From: Blastococcus colisei
GTDB lineage: Bacteria; Actinomycetota; Actinomycetes; Mycobacteriales; Geodermatophilaceae
Assembly: GCF_006717095.1 (NCBI RefSeq)
Contig: NZ_VFQE01000002.1
Location: 558,001 to 622,000, forward strand
Direction of reading: 5' to 3'
Length of the DNA stretch: 64,000 nt
In this document: one piece after another, positions 1 to 9,805 of the stretch
Layout of the letters: every line of letters starts with the position of its first letter
Numbering within the stretch: position 1 is the first letter of the stretch
Translations under genes and position numbers: made by a program
Notes under the pieces: generated by a model
What the model saw: only the letters and a program-made list of their open reading frames with translations
Database searches by the model: none
Told to the model about the DNA's origin: nothing

Positions 1-740
<740 letters not shown>

Positions 741-800
741 CGCCTCCAGTATTACCGGCCCCCTGAACGGGCCCGCCGCGAGCTGGTGACGGGGCTGGAA

Positions 801-866
801 CGGCCGCCCTTCTGGGACCCGCGCCGAGCACGCGAGGCGTGGGGGGAAGGGCGGTCCTTCTTCAGG
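801..866. repeat. Terminator-like palindromic repeat, family 3, copy 1
   Basis: About 65 bases that fold as a long imperfect hairpin (GGCCGCCCTTCTGGGACC pairing towards GGGAAGGGCGGTCC) and match the copy at 35344-35411 base for base over most of the length. It abuts the stop codon of the transglutaminase gene, so it probably terminates that minus-strand operon. Related copies lie at 42009-42067 and 44976-45032. Confidence 0.6.
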
Positions 867-1755
867 CGAGACGGGTGACCTCCACCGTCACCGTGTGGCC
901 CTCGCTCCTCGGCCCCGAGAAGAGTCCCTTGAACGGCGGGACGTCGCCGTAGTCGCGCCCCCGGCCGAGGGTGACGTGCCGGGTGCCGATCTCGACGGAG
1001 TTGGTCGGGTCGAAGGCGTTCCACCCGCCGTCCCACCACTCCACCCAGGCGTGGCTCTCCCCGGTGACCGGCTGGCCGATCTCGGCGCCGGGAGTCGGGT
1101 GCAGGTAGCCGGAGACGTAGCGCGCCGGTAGCCCCAGTGCGCGCAGCAGGCCGACGGTGACGTGCGAGATGTCCTGGCAGACGCCCTGACCCTTGGTCCA
1201 GGCCTGCATCGCGTTGGTCTTCACGTTCGTCGACCCGGAGAGGTAGTCCATGTGGTCGCGCACGAACCGGCAGATCAGCGGCCCGGCCTCGTGCGGATGG
1301 GTCTCGCCGACCGCCGTCCGCGCCTGGACCACCACGTCGTCGTCCATGGCGGTGAGCGGCGTCGGACTGAGCAGCTCCCCGAACTGCTGCCGCACCTCGC
1401 GGGCGCGCAGCCCGCTCCACCCCACCCGGTCGTGGCCGCCGAGCTCGGGCCCGGCCTCCACGATCGACGTCCCGGTGACCACCAGCTCCGCATGCGGGCT
1501 GTGCAGGTCGAACGCGGTGACCGTGGACCCCCAGTAGTCACGGTAGGCGTAGGCGGTCGCGACCGGCTCGATCTCGACCTTGGAGCGCAGCGTCGTCTGC
1601 CGGTTGCTGCTCTCCGGCGTCAGCCGCGCCTCGTTGTAGCTGGAGCGCACCGGGCCGGTGTAGTGGAAGCGGGTGCGGTGCACGACCTGCAGCCGCCACC
1701 GGTGCGCGGCCGGGCGCGCCGCCGTCGTCGGCTCGAACGTCTGCGCCTGCGACAT
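862..1755 (-). CDS. Transglutaminase-like cysteine peptidase family protein
   Basis: 297 residues from ATG 1755, which overlaps the stop of the upstream alpha-E gene as TGATG, indicating translational coupling. The N-terminal ~90 residues (VVHRTRFHYTGPVRSSYNEA) match the bacterial transglutaminase N-terminal domain. The catalytic triad is visible: Cys in GQGVCQDISH (~residue 193), His in GESHAWVEWW (~236) and Asp in AFDPTN (~249). There is no signal peptide, so it is probably cytoplasmic. Together with the alpha-E and ATP-grasp genes it forms a conserved three-gene set that comparative genomics has linked to ligation or processing of peptide-like molecules; the actual substrate is unknown. 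Its stop codon touches repeat copy 801-866. Confidence 0.85.
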   Translation of the reverse strand: MSQAQTFEPTTAARPAAHRWRLQVVHRTRFHYTGPVRSSYNEARLTPESSNRQTTLRSKVEIEPVATAYAYRDYWGSTVTAFDLHSPHAELVVTGTSIVEAGPELGGHDRVGWSGLRAREVRQQFGELLSPTPLTAMDDDVVVQARTAVGETHPHEAGPLICRFVRDHMDYLSGSTNVKTNAMQAWTKGQGVCQDISHVTVGLLRALGLPARYVSGYLHPTPGAEIGQPVTGESHAWVEWWDGGWNAFDPTNSVEIGTRHVTLGRGRDYGDVPPFKGLFSGPRSEGHTVTVEVTRLA

Positions 1756-2705
1756 CACCCGGCCTCCTCCGGCACCCACACCTGCGGCGCCTGCTCGGTG
1801 AAGAAGCGGTGGGTGACCGCGGCGCTGGCCGCCGAGCAGGTGCGCTGGAGCTCCTCCAGCCGCGACGGCAGCTGGGCCAGCAGCTCGGGCGGGCTCATGA
1901 ACTCCAGCATGGTGCGGGCGCGGCCGACGATCCGGTGCGCCTCACCGGCCACGCCGATGCGGGCGGCGTCGCGGACCGTGGAGCGCTCCAGCTCGGCCAG
2001 GCACGACTCCGCCTGCTCCAGCGCCGCGAACACCGAGCGCGGGAACAACCGGTCCAGCAGCAGGAACTCCGCGGCCCGGCTGCTGTTGACCATCCCCCGG
2101 TAGGTGCGCAGGTAGGGCTCGTAGGCGCCGGTCGAGCGCAGCACCAGGGTCCAGGACGGCGCCGCGTCCCCGGCCAGGATGCGGGTGGAGATGATCCGGC
2201 TGGTCATGTCCACCCGCTCCAGCGAGCGGCCCAGGATGAGGAACAGCCAGCTCTCGTCGCGGCTCATCGTCGCGTCGGCCAGGCCGAACACCATCGCCGA
2301 CCGCTCGCGGACGAACCGGAACAGCGAGTGCGGGCCGTACCGGCGGGCCATCGTCCGCTGCTGCGGCAGCGCGTTGTGGGTGACGTTGAGCGATTCCCAG
2401 ATCTCGGCGCTGAGCACCTCGCGCGCGCCGCGGGCGTTCTCCCGCGCGGCCGAGAGCGCGCCGACGATCGAGCTCGGGCTGGCGCGGTCGAACGCGAGGG
2501 TGGCCAGCACCCGCTCGGTGTCGGCCTCCGACTCCGGCACCGGCTCACCCATGAGCGCCAGCAGGTTCGCGCAGGCGCGGCGCTCGTCGATCCACGGGTC
2601 CTCGACCAGCCGCTGGGTGTGCACGTCGAGGATCCGGGCAGTGTCGTCGGCGCGCTCCACGTACCGGCCGATCCAGAACAGCGACTCGGCGATCCGGCTC
2701 AGCAC
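1755..2705 (-). CDS. Alpha-E domain-containing protein (DUF403)
   Basis: 316 residues, all-helical, starting MLSRIAESLFWIGRYVERAD, the hallmark opening of the alpha-E family. No catalytic motif is known for this family. It occurs almost always beside circularly permuted ATP-grasp and transglutaminase-like proteins, as here, and is thought to be a partner of the ligase. The start ATG at 2705 lies just beyond an inverted repeat (2721-2793) that separates it from the ATP-grasp gene; the stop overlaps the transglutaminase start. Family assignment is confident, function is not established. Confidence 0.85.
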   Translation of the reverse strand: MLSRIAESLFWIGRYVERADDTARILDVHTQRLVEDPWIDERRACANLLALMGEPVPESEADTERVLATLAFDRASPSSIVGALSAARENARGAREVLSAEIWESLNVTHNALPQQRTMARRYGPHSLFRFVRERSAMVFGLADATMSRDESWLFLILGRSLERVDMTSRIISTRILAGDAAPSWTLVLRSTGAYEPYLRTYRGMVNSSRAAEFLLLDRLFPRSVFAALEQAESCLAELERSTVRDAARIGVAGEAHRIVGRARTMLEFMSPPELLAQLPSRLEELQRTCSAASAAVTHRFFTEQAPQVWVPEEAG

Positions 2706-2724
2706 GACGCCCCCCGAGCAGCGT

Positions 2725-4362
<1,638 letters not shown>

Positions 4363-4414
4363 GGGGTCGAACCTAGTGAGGACCTGCCTCCCGCGCGTCG
4401 CGAAGCCCTGCGCG

Positions 4415-5704
4415 TCAGACCGGAGCGGGGTTGCCGGCCGCCACGGCGGCCTCGTCGCGGGTGGAGTGCGGCAGCCACAGGCACGCGACCGCACCGAGCG
4501 CCAGGACGGCGGCGATCACCAGCAGCGCGGTCGACACACTGGTCATCGCCGCCAGCCGGGGGACAGCAAGATTGCCGACGACGCCACCGAGGGCCATCGC
4601 CAGCGACATCGCCGAGACCGCGGTCGCCCGCACCTCCGCGGGAACCCGCGTGTGCAGCACCGCGCTGAGCAGCGGCCAGCTCGAACCGTGCGCGACGTAG
4701 TAGAGCGCGAAGCCGGCCGCGGCGACGAGCAGGAGATCGGGCCCCGCGAACAGGGCCGTCGCCCCGGCACCGAGCACCGAGAGCGCCACGCACGTCGTCC
4801 GCGTGGAGCCGCCGAGCAGCCTGCGCAGCGCCGGGGTCGCTATCGCCCCAACCGCCGCCGCGGCGAACGAGATCGCCAGCACCACGCCGTAGACCGCGGC
4901 GCCGCCGTCGGCCCCTCCGGCCAGCTCGGCGAACCGCACCGGCCCGAGCAGCTCGCAGCCGACCAGGCCGAGGCCGCCGACGGCGGTGAGCAGGAGGACC
5001 AGGCGCATCGGGCCGTCGGTGACCGACAGCCGCACCGCGCCGGCCACCGTGCCCGGCACGGCCCGCAGGCCGGCGCCCAGCGCCGCGGCGACGCGGCCCG
5101 CGCGCGGCGGGCGGTCCTCGGTGAGCAGCCGCAGGACGGCCGCCACGAAGACGACGTCGAGGACCGCCGCCGCGACGTAGGGCACGGCGAGCGCGGCGCC
5201 GTCCGTCCCGCCGAGCAGGGCGGGGAGGAAGCCGCCGACGACGGCGCCCACCGCCAGGCCGCCGCCGTCGGCGGCGGAGTGCCTGGCCAGCCCGGGCGCG
5301 ACGTCGCCCCCCGGGTCCAGGGCGTGGACGGTGTCGACGTACCAGGCCTCGACCGGGCCGGAATCCAGCGCGCGGCCGAGCCCGAGCAGCAGCACGCCGG
5401 CGAGGAATCCGGCGAAGCTGGTGGCGGTCGCGTAGACCACGCACGAGACCAGGTGCAGCAGGGCTCCGGCGACGACGACCACGCGGCGGCCGAGGACGTC
5501 GGCCAGCCCGCCGGTCGGCAGCTCCAGCGCGAGGACGACGAGCCCGTGCACCGTGAACAGCAGACCGATGTCGGCGAGGGAGAGCCCCCGCGCCTGGGCG
5601 AGCAGCACGGTGATCGGGGTGGTCAGGCCGACCGGCAGCCACCGCAGTGCGGTGAGGGCGACCAGCCGGCGGGTTGCCGAACGGACCGTCGCCGGCGCGC
5701 TCAC
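4415..5704 (-). CDS. MFS transporter
   Basis: 429 residues from GTG 5704, whose GTGA overlaps the stop of the upstream ArsR-like regulator. About twelve hydrophobic segments run the whole length, with the MFS loop motif GGLADVLGRRVVVV between segments 2 and 3. A drug or metabolite exporter is likely from the size and from the linked repressor; the substrate cannot be read from sequence. The tight overlap places regulator and transporter in one transcript controlled by the palindrome at 6313-6332. Confidence 0.85.
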   Translation of the reverse strand: MSAPATVRSATRRLVALTALRWLPVGLTTPITVLLAQARGLSLADIGLLFTVHGLVVLALELPTGGLADVLGRRVVVVAGALLHLVSCVVYATATSFAGFLAGVLLLGLGRALDSGPVEAWYVDTVHALDPGGDVAPGLARHSAADGGGLAVGAVVGGFLPALLGGTDGAALAVPYVAAAVLDVVFVAAVLRLLTEDRPPRAGRVAAALGAGLRAVPGTVAGAVRLSVTDGPMRLVLLLTAVGGLGLVGCELLGPVRFAELAGGADGGAAVYGVVLAISFAAAAVGAIATPALRRLLGGSTRTTCVALSVLGAGATALFAGPDLLLVAAAGFALYYVAHGSSWPLLSAVLHTRVPAEVRATAVSAMSLAMALGGVVGNLAVPRLAAMTSVSTALLVIAAVLALGAVACLWLPHSTRDEAAVAAGNPAPV

Positions 5705-6297
5705 GACGGCCACTCCTGCACCGGGACCACGGTGCTGAGCACGAAAACCAGTTCGGTGCCCTCGGCGGGGGTGTCCCCCGGATGCGCGTCCAGCCAGCGC
5801 ATGACGACGGCGTCCAGCTCGTCGGCGAGGGCGCGGGCCTGGTCCGGGCGCAGCTGCAGGGCGTAGTCGCTCATCGAGGCCGCGCCCACCCATGCCGGAT
5901 CCAGCCGGTTCTTCTGCACGTGCCAGGTGCTCAGCACCCGACCGTGCAGATCGGCCTGGAGGCGCGACATCTCGTCCTGGACCTCCTCGCCCCCCTCCTG
6001 CGCGGCGATGCCGGAGCGCTGCCAGCTGGTCATCCGGTGCCGCGCCCGCCACCACCGTTCCCGCGCGCTGCCGCGTCCCTCGTCCTCCTCGACGAAGCCG
6101 TAGGCCGCCAGCTGCCGCAGGTGGTAGCTGGTCGAGCCGCTGCTCTCGCCGACCGCCCGGCCGAGCTGGCTCGCCGTCGACGGGCCGTGCAGCCGGAGGT
6201 GGCCCAGCAGGCGGTTGCGCAGGGGATGGGCGAGGGCGCGGAGGGCACGCACATCGGTCACCTGGACGGCGGGCTCGATGAACGGTTCAACGGGCAC
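5701..6297 (-). CDS. ArsR-like winged-helix transcriptional regulator
   Basis: 198 residues if translated from GTG 6297; a TTG at 6318 would add seven residues but would sit inside the operator palindrome, so GTG is preferred and a leaderless or short-leader message is possible. The N-terminal ~90 residues form an ArsR/GntR-type winged helix (ALAHPLRNRLLGHLRLHGPSTASQLGRAVG, then GSTSYHLRQLAAYGFVEEDE). The C-terminal ~100 residues are helical and contain no Cys metal site, so a small-molecule ligand or protein partner is more likely than a metal. It probably represses itself and the MFS gene that it overlaps. Confidence 0.8.
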   Translation of the reverse strand: MPVEPFIEPAVQVTDVRALRALAHPLRNRLLGHLRLHGPSTASQLGRAVGESSGSTSYHLRQLAAYGFVEEDEGRGSARERWWRARHRMTSWQRSGIAAQEGGEEVQDEMSRLQADLHGRVLSTWHVQKNRLDPAWVGAASMSDYALQLRPDQARALADELDAVVMRWLDAHPGDTPAEGTELVFVLSTVVPVQEWPS

Positions 6298-6312
6298 GAG
6301 GAGACCGTAGGC

Positions 6313-6332
6313 TTGCAAAGATTTCTTTGCAA
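6313..6332. promoter_or_regulatory. Perfect operator palindrome for the ArsR-like regulator
   Basis: TTGCAAAG and CTTTGCAA arms around an ATTT centre, unusually AT-rich for this DNA, immediately upstream of the regulator start. A third half-site (TTCTTTGCA) lies at 6337-6345. The position fits autoregulation of the regulator-MFS operon. Confidence 0.65.
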
Positions 6333-6449
6333 ACTGTTCTTTGCATCAAGTGACCCACATCGGCCATCTGGTCGCGTCCGAGGGGAAGACAACCGGGCCG
6401 GCCAGGGTTAGAGTCCTCATTAGTTGAACACTCAACCGAGGAGGCCGGC

Positions 6450-7478
6450 ATGCCTGCCGTGACCGTCGAGGACACCACCACCCTGGCCCGCGTCCCGGTG
6501 CCCGCACCCGGGACCGTCCGGCGCCGCACCCGCTCGGTCACCACCGCGCCGTCCGGCTTCGAGGGCGAGGGCTTTCCGGTCCGCCGCGCCTTCGCCGGTG
6601 TCGACCTCCGCGACCTCGACCCCTTCATCCACATGGACCAGATGGGCGAGGTCGAGTACGCCCCCGGTGAGCCCAAGGGCACCAGCTGGCACCCGCACCG
6701 CGGATTCGAGACCGTCACCTACATCATCGACGGCACGTTCGAGCACGCCGACTCCCACGGCGGTGGGGGCACGATCAGCAACGGCGACACGCAGTGGATG
6801 ACCGCCGGCGGCGGCGTCCTGCACATCGAGCGCCCGCCGGAGCACCTCGTGGTCAGCGGCGGGCTGTTCCACGGCCTCCAGCTGTGGGTGAACCTGCCTC
6901 GCGCCCAGAAGTGGGTGGAGCCGCGCTACCAGGACCTGCGCGCCGACGAGTCGGTGCTGCTGGCCAGCCCGGACGCCGGCGCCTTCCTCCGGGTGATCGC
7001 CGGGGACGTCGCCGGCCACACCGGCCCGGGCTCCACCTACACGCCCATGGCGATGGTGCACGCCACCGTCTCTCCTGGCGCCACCCTCGACCTGCCGTGG
7101 CGCCCGGACTTCAACGCGCTGGTCTACGTGCTCTCCGGCGCCGGCTCGGTGGGCATCGACGGCGCCCCGGTCCGGACCGGTCAGCTCGCCGTCCTCGGCC
7201 CCGGCGACACGGTGACCATCAACGGCGCCGTCCACCAGGAGTCGCGCACTCCGGCGCTGGACGTCGTCATCCTCGGCGGCGCGCCGATCCGCGAGCCGAT
7301 CGCGATGTACGGGCCGTTCGTCATGAACAGCCGCCAGGAGGTCATGGACGCGTTCACCGACTTCCAGGCCGGGCGGCTCGGCTCGATCCCCGCCGCCTAC
7401 GGAGGCCGTGAACCGGTTCCCCATGCTGATGTCCGGGGCGAGACTGGGCAGGCGACGCCGCCGACTCCCCGCGCCTGA
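6450..7478 (+). CDS. Pirin family protein
   Basis: 342 residues with an ATG preceded by GAGGAGG. Bicupin fold: the N-terminal cupin has the metal-ligand pattern HPHRGFETVTYIIDG (~residues 75-89) and HIERPPEHLV. The C-terminal pirin domain follows from ~residue 190 (YTPMAMVHATVSPGATLDLP). Bacterial pirins include quercetinases and redox-sensing co-regulators; which one this is cannot be told. First of three co-directional genes (pirin, pirin, pyridoxamine-oxidase fold), so an oxidation- or flavonoid-related role for the set is a reasonable guess. Confidence 0.85.
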   Translation: MPAVTVEDTTTLARVPVPAPGTVRRRTRSVTTAPSGFEGEGFPVRRAFAGVDLRDLDPFIHMDQMGEVEYAPGEPKGTSWHPHRGFETVTYIIDGTFEHADSHGGGGTISNGDTQWMTAGGGVLHIERPPEHLVVSGGLFHGLQLWVNLPRAQKWVEPRYQDLRADESVLLASPDAGAFLRVIAGDVAGHTGPGSTYTPMAMVHATVSPGATLDLPWRPDFNALVYVLSGAGSVGIDGAPVRTGQLAVLGPGDTVTINGAVHQESRTPALDVVILGGAPIREPIAMYGPFVMNSRQEVMDAFTDFQAGRLGSIPAAYGGREPVPHADVRGETGQATPPTPRA

Positions 7479-7503
7479 CGCCGATTCCTTCCGGAGGACC
7501 GCG

Positions 7504-8472
7504 ATGAGCAACCTCGACCGCCGCCCGGCCGCCCGCGAGATGGGCGGCCTCGAGGCCACCGCGGCCGGCCCGGCGATGGACCTGCTGCCGGGCAAGGAGG
7601 TGCTGCTCGGCGAGAGCACCCGAGTCCGGCGGCTGCTGCCCACCCTGGGACGGCGGATGGTCGGTGCCTGGGCGTTCGTCGACCACTACGGCCCGGACGA
7701 CGTCACCTCCTCGGCCGGCATGCAGGTGGCCCCGCACCCACACACCGGACTGCAGACGGTCTCCTGGCTGCTCGAGGGCCAGGTGCACCACCGGGACTCC
7801 GTCGGCAGCGACGTGGTGTTCGGTCCCGGTCAGCTGGCGCTCATGACGGCCGGGCACGGCATCGCCCACTCCGAGCAGTCGCCGGTTGTGCACCCCCGAT
7901 TCCTGCACGGCGCCCAGCTCTGGGTCGCGCTGCCGGACGCGCACCGCGAGGTGGCTCCGCACTTCCAGCACCACGCGACGCTGCCCGGCTTCCGCTCCGA
8001 CGGGCTGACGGCCACGGTGCTCATGGGCTCGGTCGGCGGTGTCATCTCCCCGGGCACCGCCTACAGCCCGCTGGTGGGCGCCGACCTGAGGCTGACCCCT
8101 GGCGCCGATGTCGAACTGCCCCTCGAGCCGGACTTCGAGTACGCCGTGCTGGCCGCCGGCGGGTCGGCGACCGTCGAGGGCGCCCCCGTGGCGCACGGCG
8201 CGATGCTCTACCTGGGCACCGGCCGGCGGACCGTGCGGCTGCGGGCGGAGGAGGCCGCGAGCCTGCTGTTGCTGGGCGGAGAGCCGTTCGAGGAGCAGCT
8301 GGTCATGTGGTGGAACTTCGTCGGCCGGTCGGGTGAGGAGATCGCCGACTACGCCGAGCTCTGGAACGCCGAGGACGACCGCTTCGGCGTCGTCGTCGGG
8401 TACGACGGCGACCGGCTGCCCGCTCCCTCGCTCCCGGCGATGCCGCTCAAGGCCCGTGGGCGGGTGCGGTGA
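7504..8472 (+). CDS. Pirin family protein (second paralogue)
   Basis: 322 residues from ATG 7504, with a GGAGGA ribosome site 26 bases after the preceding pirin stop. It keeps the bicupin layout (HPHTGLQTVSWLLEG for the metal site, GHGIAHSEQSP for the next ligand). It is only distantly similar to its neighbour, so this is an old duplication or independent recruitment, not a recent tandem copy. The stop overlaps the next start as TGATG. Confidence 0.85.
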   Translation: MSNLDRRPAAREMGGLEATAAGPAMDLLPGKEVLLGESTRVRRLLPTLGRRMVGAWAFVDHYGPDDVTSSAGMQVAPHPHTGLQTVSWLLEGQVHHRDSVGSDVVFGPGQLALMTAGHGIAHSEQSPVVHPRFLHGAQLWVALPDAHREVAPHFQHHATLPGFRSDGLTATVLMGSVGGVISPGTAYSPLVGADLRLTPGADVELPLEPDFEYAVLAAGGSATVEGAPVAHGAMLYLGTGRRTVRLRAEEAASLLLLGGEPFEEQLVMWWNFVGRSGEEIADYAELWNAEDDRFGVVVGYDGDRLPAPSLPAMPLKARGRVR

Positions 8473-8906
8473 TGGCCGCCTCCATCGACCCCCGGATGCT
8501 CGCATTCGTCGCGGAGAACCGCTGGGGCGTGCTGGCCACCACCAAGCAGGACGGCCGCCCTCAGCTGTCCAACGTCGGCTACGCCTACGACTCCGGCGCG
8601 CAGCTGATCCGGGTCTCGGTGACCGCCGACCGGGCCAAGACCCGCAACCTGCAGCGAGACCCGCGGGTGACGCTGCACGTGGCCTCGTCGGACTTCTGGA
8701 CCTGGGTCGCCGTGGAGGGCACCGCGGAGCTCACCCCGCCGGCGGCCGACCCGCACGATGCCACGGTCGAGGAGCTGATCACCTACTACCGCGGCATCAG
8801 CGGCGAGCACGAGAACTGGGACGAGTACCGCGCCGCCATGGTCGCCGACCGGCGCCTCGTCGTCCGGTTCCGGCCCGAGCACGCCTACGGTCAGCTGCGC
8901 GGCTGA
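8472..8906 (+). CDS. PPOX-class F420-dependent / flavin-binding oxidoreductase
   Basis: 144 residues from ATG 8472 (a GTG three bases earlier is possible). Split-barrel fold of the pyridoxamine-phosphate-oxidase superfamily: RWGVLATTKQDGRPQLSNVGYAY at the N-terminus and RVSVTADRAKTRNLQRDPRVTL in the middle are typical of actinobacterial F420-dependent members. The substrate is unknown. Translationally coupled to the second pirin, and followed by a strong bidirectional hairpin. Confidence 0.8.
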   Translation: MAASIDPRMLAFVAENRWGVLATTKQDGRPQLSNVGYAYDSGAQLIRVSVTADRAKTRNLQRDPRVTLHVASSDFWTWVAVEGTAELTPPAADPHDATVEELITYYRGISGEHENWDEYRAAMVADRRLVVRFRPEHAYGQLRG

Positions 8907-8909
8907 ATG

Positions 8910-8936
8910 GGCCGGCGCGCCCCGTGCGCGCCGGCC
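8910..8936. terminator. Bidirectional hairpin terminator
   Basis: Perfect 11-bp arms GGCCGGCGCGC / GCGCGCCGGCC with a 5-base loop between the convergent pirin operon and VOC gene. Confidence 0.7.
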
Positions 8937-8944
8937 GGTGACCG

Positions 8945-9718
8945 TCAGGCCGGCGGGTCCTGCATGACCTCGAACGCCGCGCCCCACGGGTCCTCGACGA
9001 TCGCGAAACGCCCGAACGGTGTGTCCATCGGGGGCGTCGTCACCGTGCCGCCCCCCGCCTCGACCGCGGCCACCGCCTCGTCGGCCGACGCCACCGAGAA
9101 GCAGGTCAGCCAGCCCGTCGGCATGCTCGGGTCCGAGGCGCCCAGGCCGCCCAACGGGTTCGCGCCCTTGGTGAAGGTGGCGTAGTCCATGCCTTCGCCG
9201 GCCATCTCGGCCTCCATCTGGTCGAAGGTGAAGCCGAAGACGGCGGAGTAGAACTCCTTGGCTGCAGCGGTGTCGGCGACCATCGCCTCGTTCCAGGCGA
9301 GCGCACCCGCCTCGTTGTGGATCTGGACGCCGGTGTTGACGCCCGACTGCCAGAGGCCGAAGACGTTCCCCTGAGGGTCGCGCGCGATGACCATCGTGCC
9401 CATCGGCCCGACCTCCATCGGCTCGACGAGCACGGTGCCGCCGGCATCCCTGATCCGGGCAGCGGTCGCGGCGGCATCGTCGGCCGCGAAGTACGTCGTC
9501 CACTTGGGTGGGTCGTCCGGGTCCTGCTGCGGGCCCATGCCGCCGGCCATCCGGCCGTTGCGCAGCACGGTGAGGTAGCCGCCGAACTCCGGCTCCCCGC
9601 CGCTGTACTCCCAGCCGAAGACGGACGAGTAGAAGGTTTTCGTGGCGTCGAAGTCAGCGGCGCCGTAGTCGACCCAGCAGGGCGTGCCGTCGGGCCACGG
9701 GGTGTCGCGTGTGGGCAT
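8945..9718 (-). CDS. VOC family protein with two glyoxalase-type domains
   Basis: 257 residues containing two vicinal-oxygen-chelate modules. The first is at ~12-120 (PCWVDYGAADFDATKTFYSSVFGWEY ... VIARDPQGNVFGLWQ) and the second at ~130-255 (ALAWNEAMVADTAAAKEFYSAVFGF ... IVEDPWGAAFEVMQ). Two-domain single-chain VOC proteins of this size are common in actinobacteria; some are annotated as hydroxylase-like, but no substrate is established. Its convergent neighbours share the terminator at 8910-8936. The GGAG-type ribosome site upstream fits ATG 9718. Confidence 0.8.
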   Translation of the reverse strand: MPTRDTPWPDGTPCWVDYGAADFDATKTFYSSVFGWEYSGGEPEFGGYLTVLRNGRMAGGMGPQQDPDDPPKWTTYFAADDAAATAARIRDAGGTVLVEPMEVGPMGTMVIARDPQGNVFGLWQSGVNTGVQIHNEAGALAWNEAMVADTAAAKEFYSAVFGFTFDQMEAEMAGEGMDYATFTKGANPLGGLGASDPSMPTGWLTCFSVASADEAVAAVEAGGGTVTTPPMDTPFGRFAIVEDPWGAAFEVMQDPPA

Positions 9719-9805
9719 GTGATTCTCCTTCTGGTCGGGAGGAGCACCGTCCCACCGGGCACCGACAGTTCCCAGGCCTCGCGGGCGCGGGCCGCCCGCG
9801 GTGGC

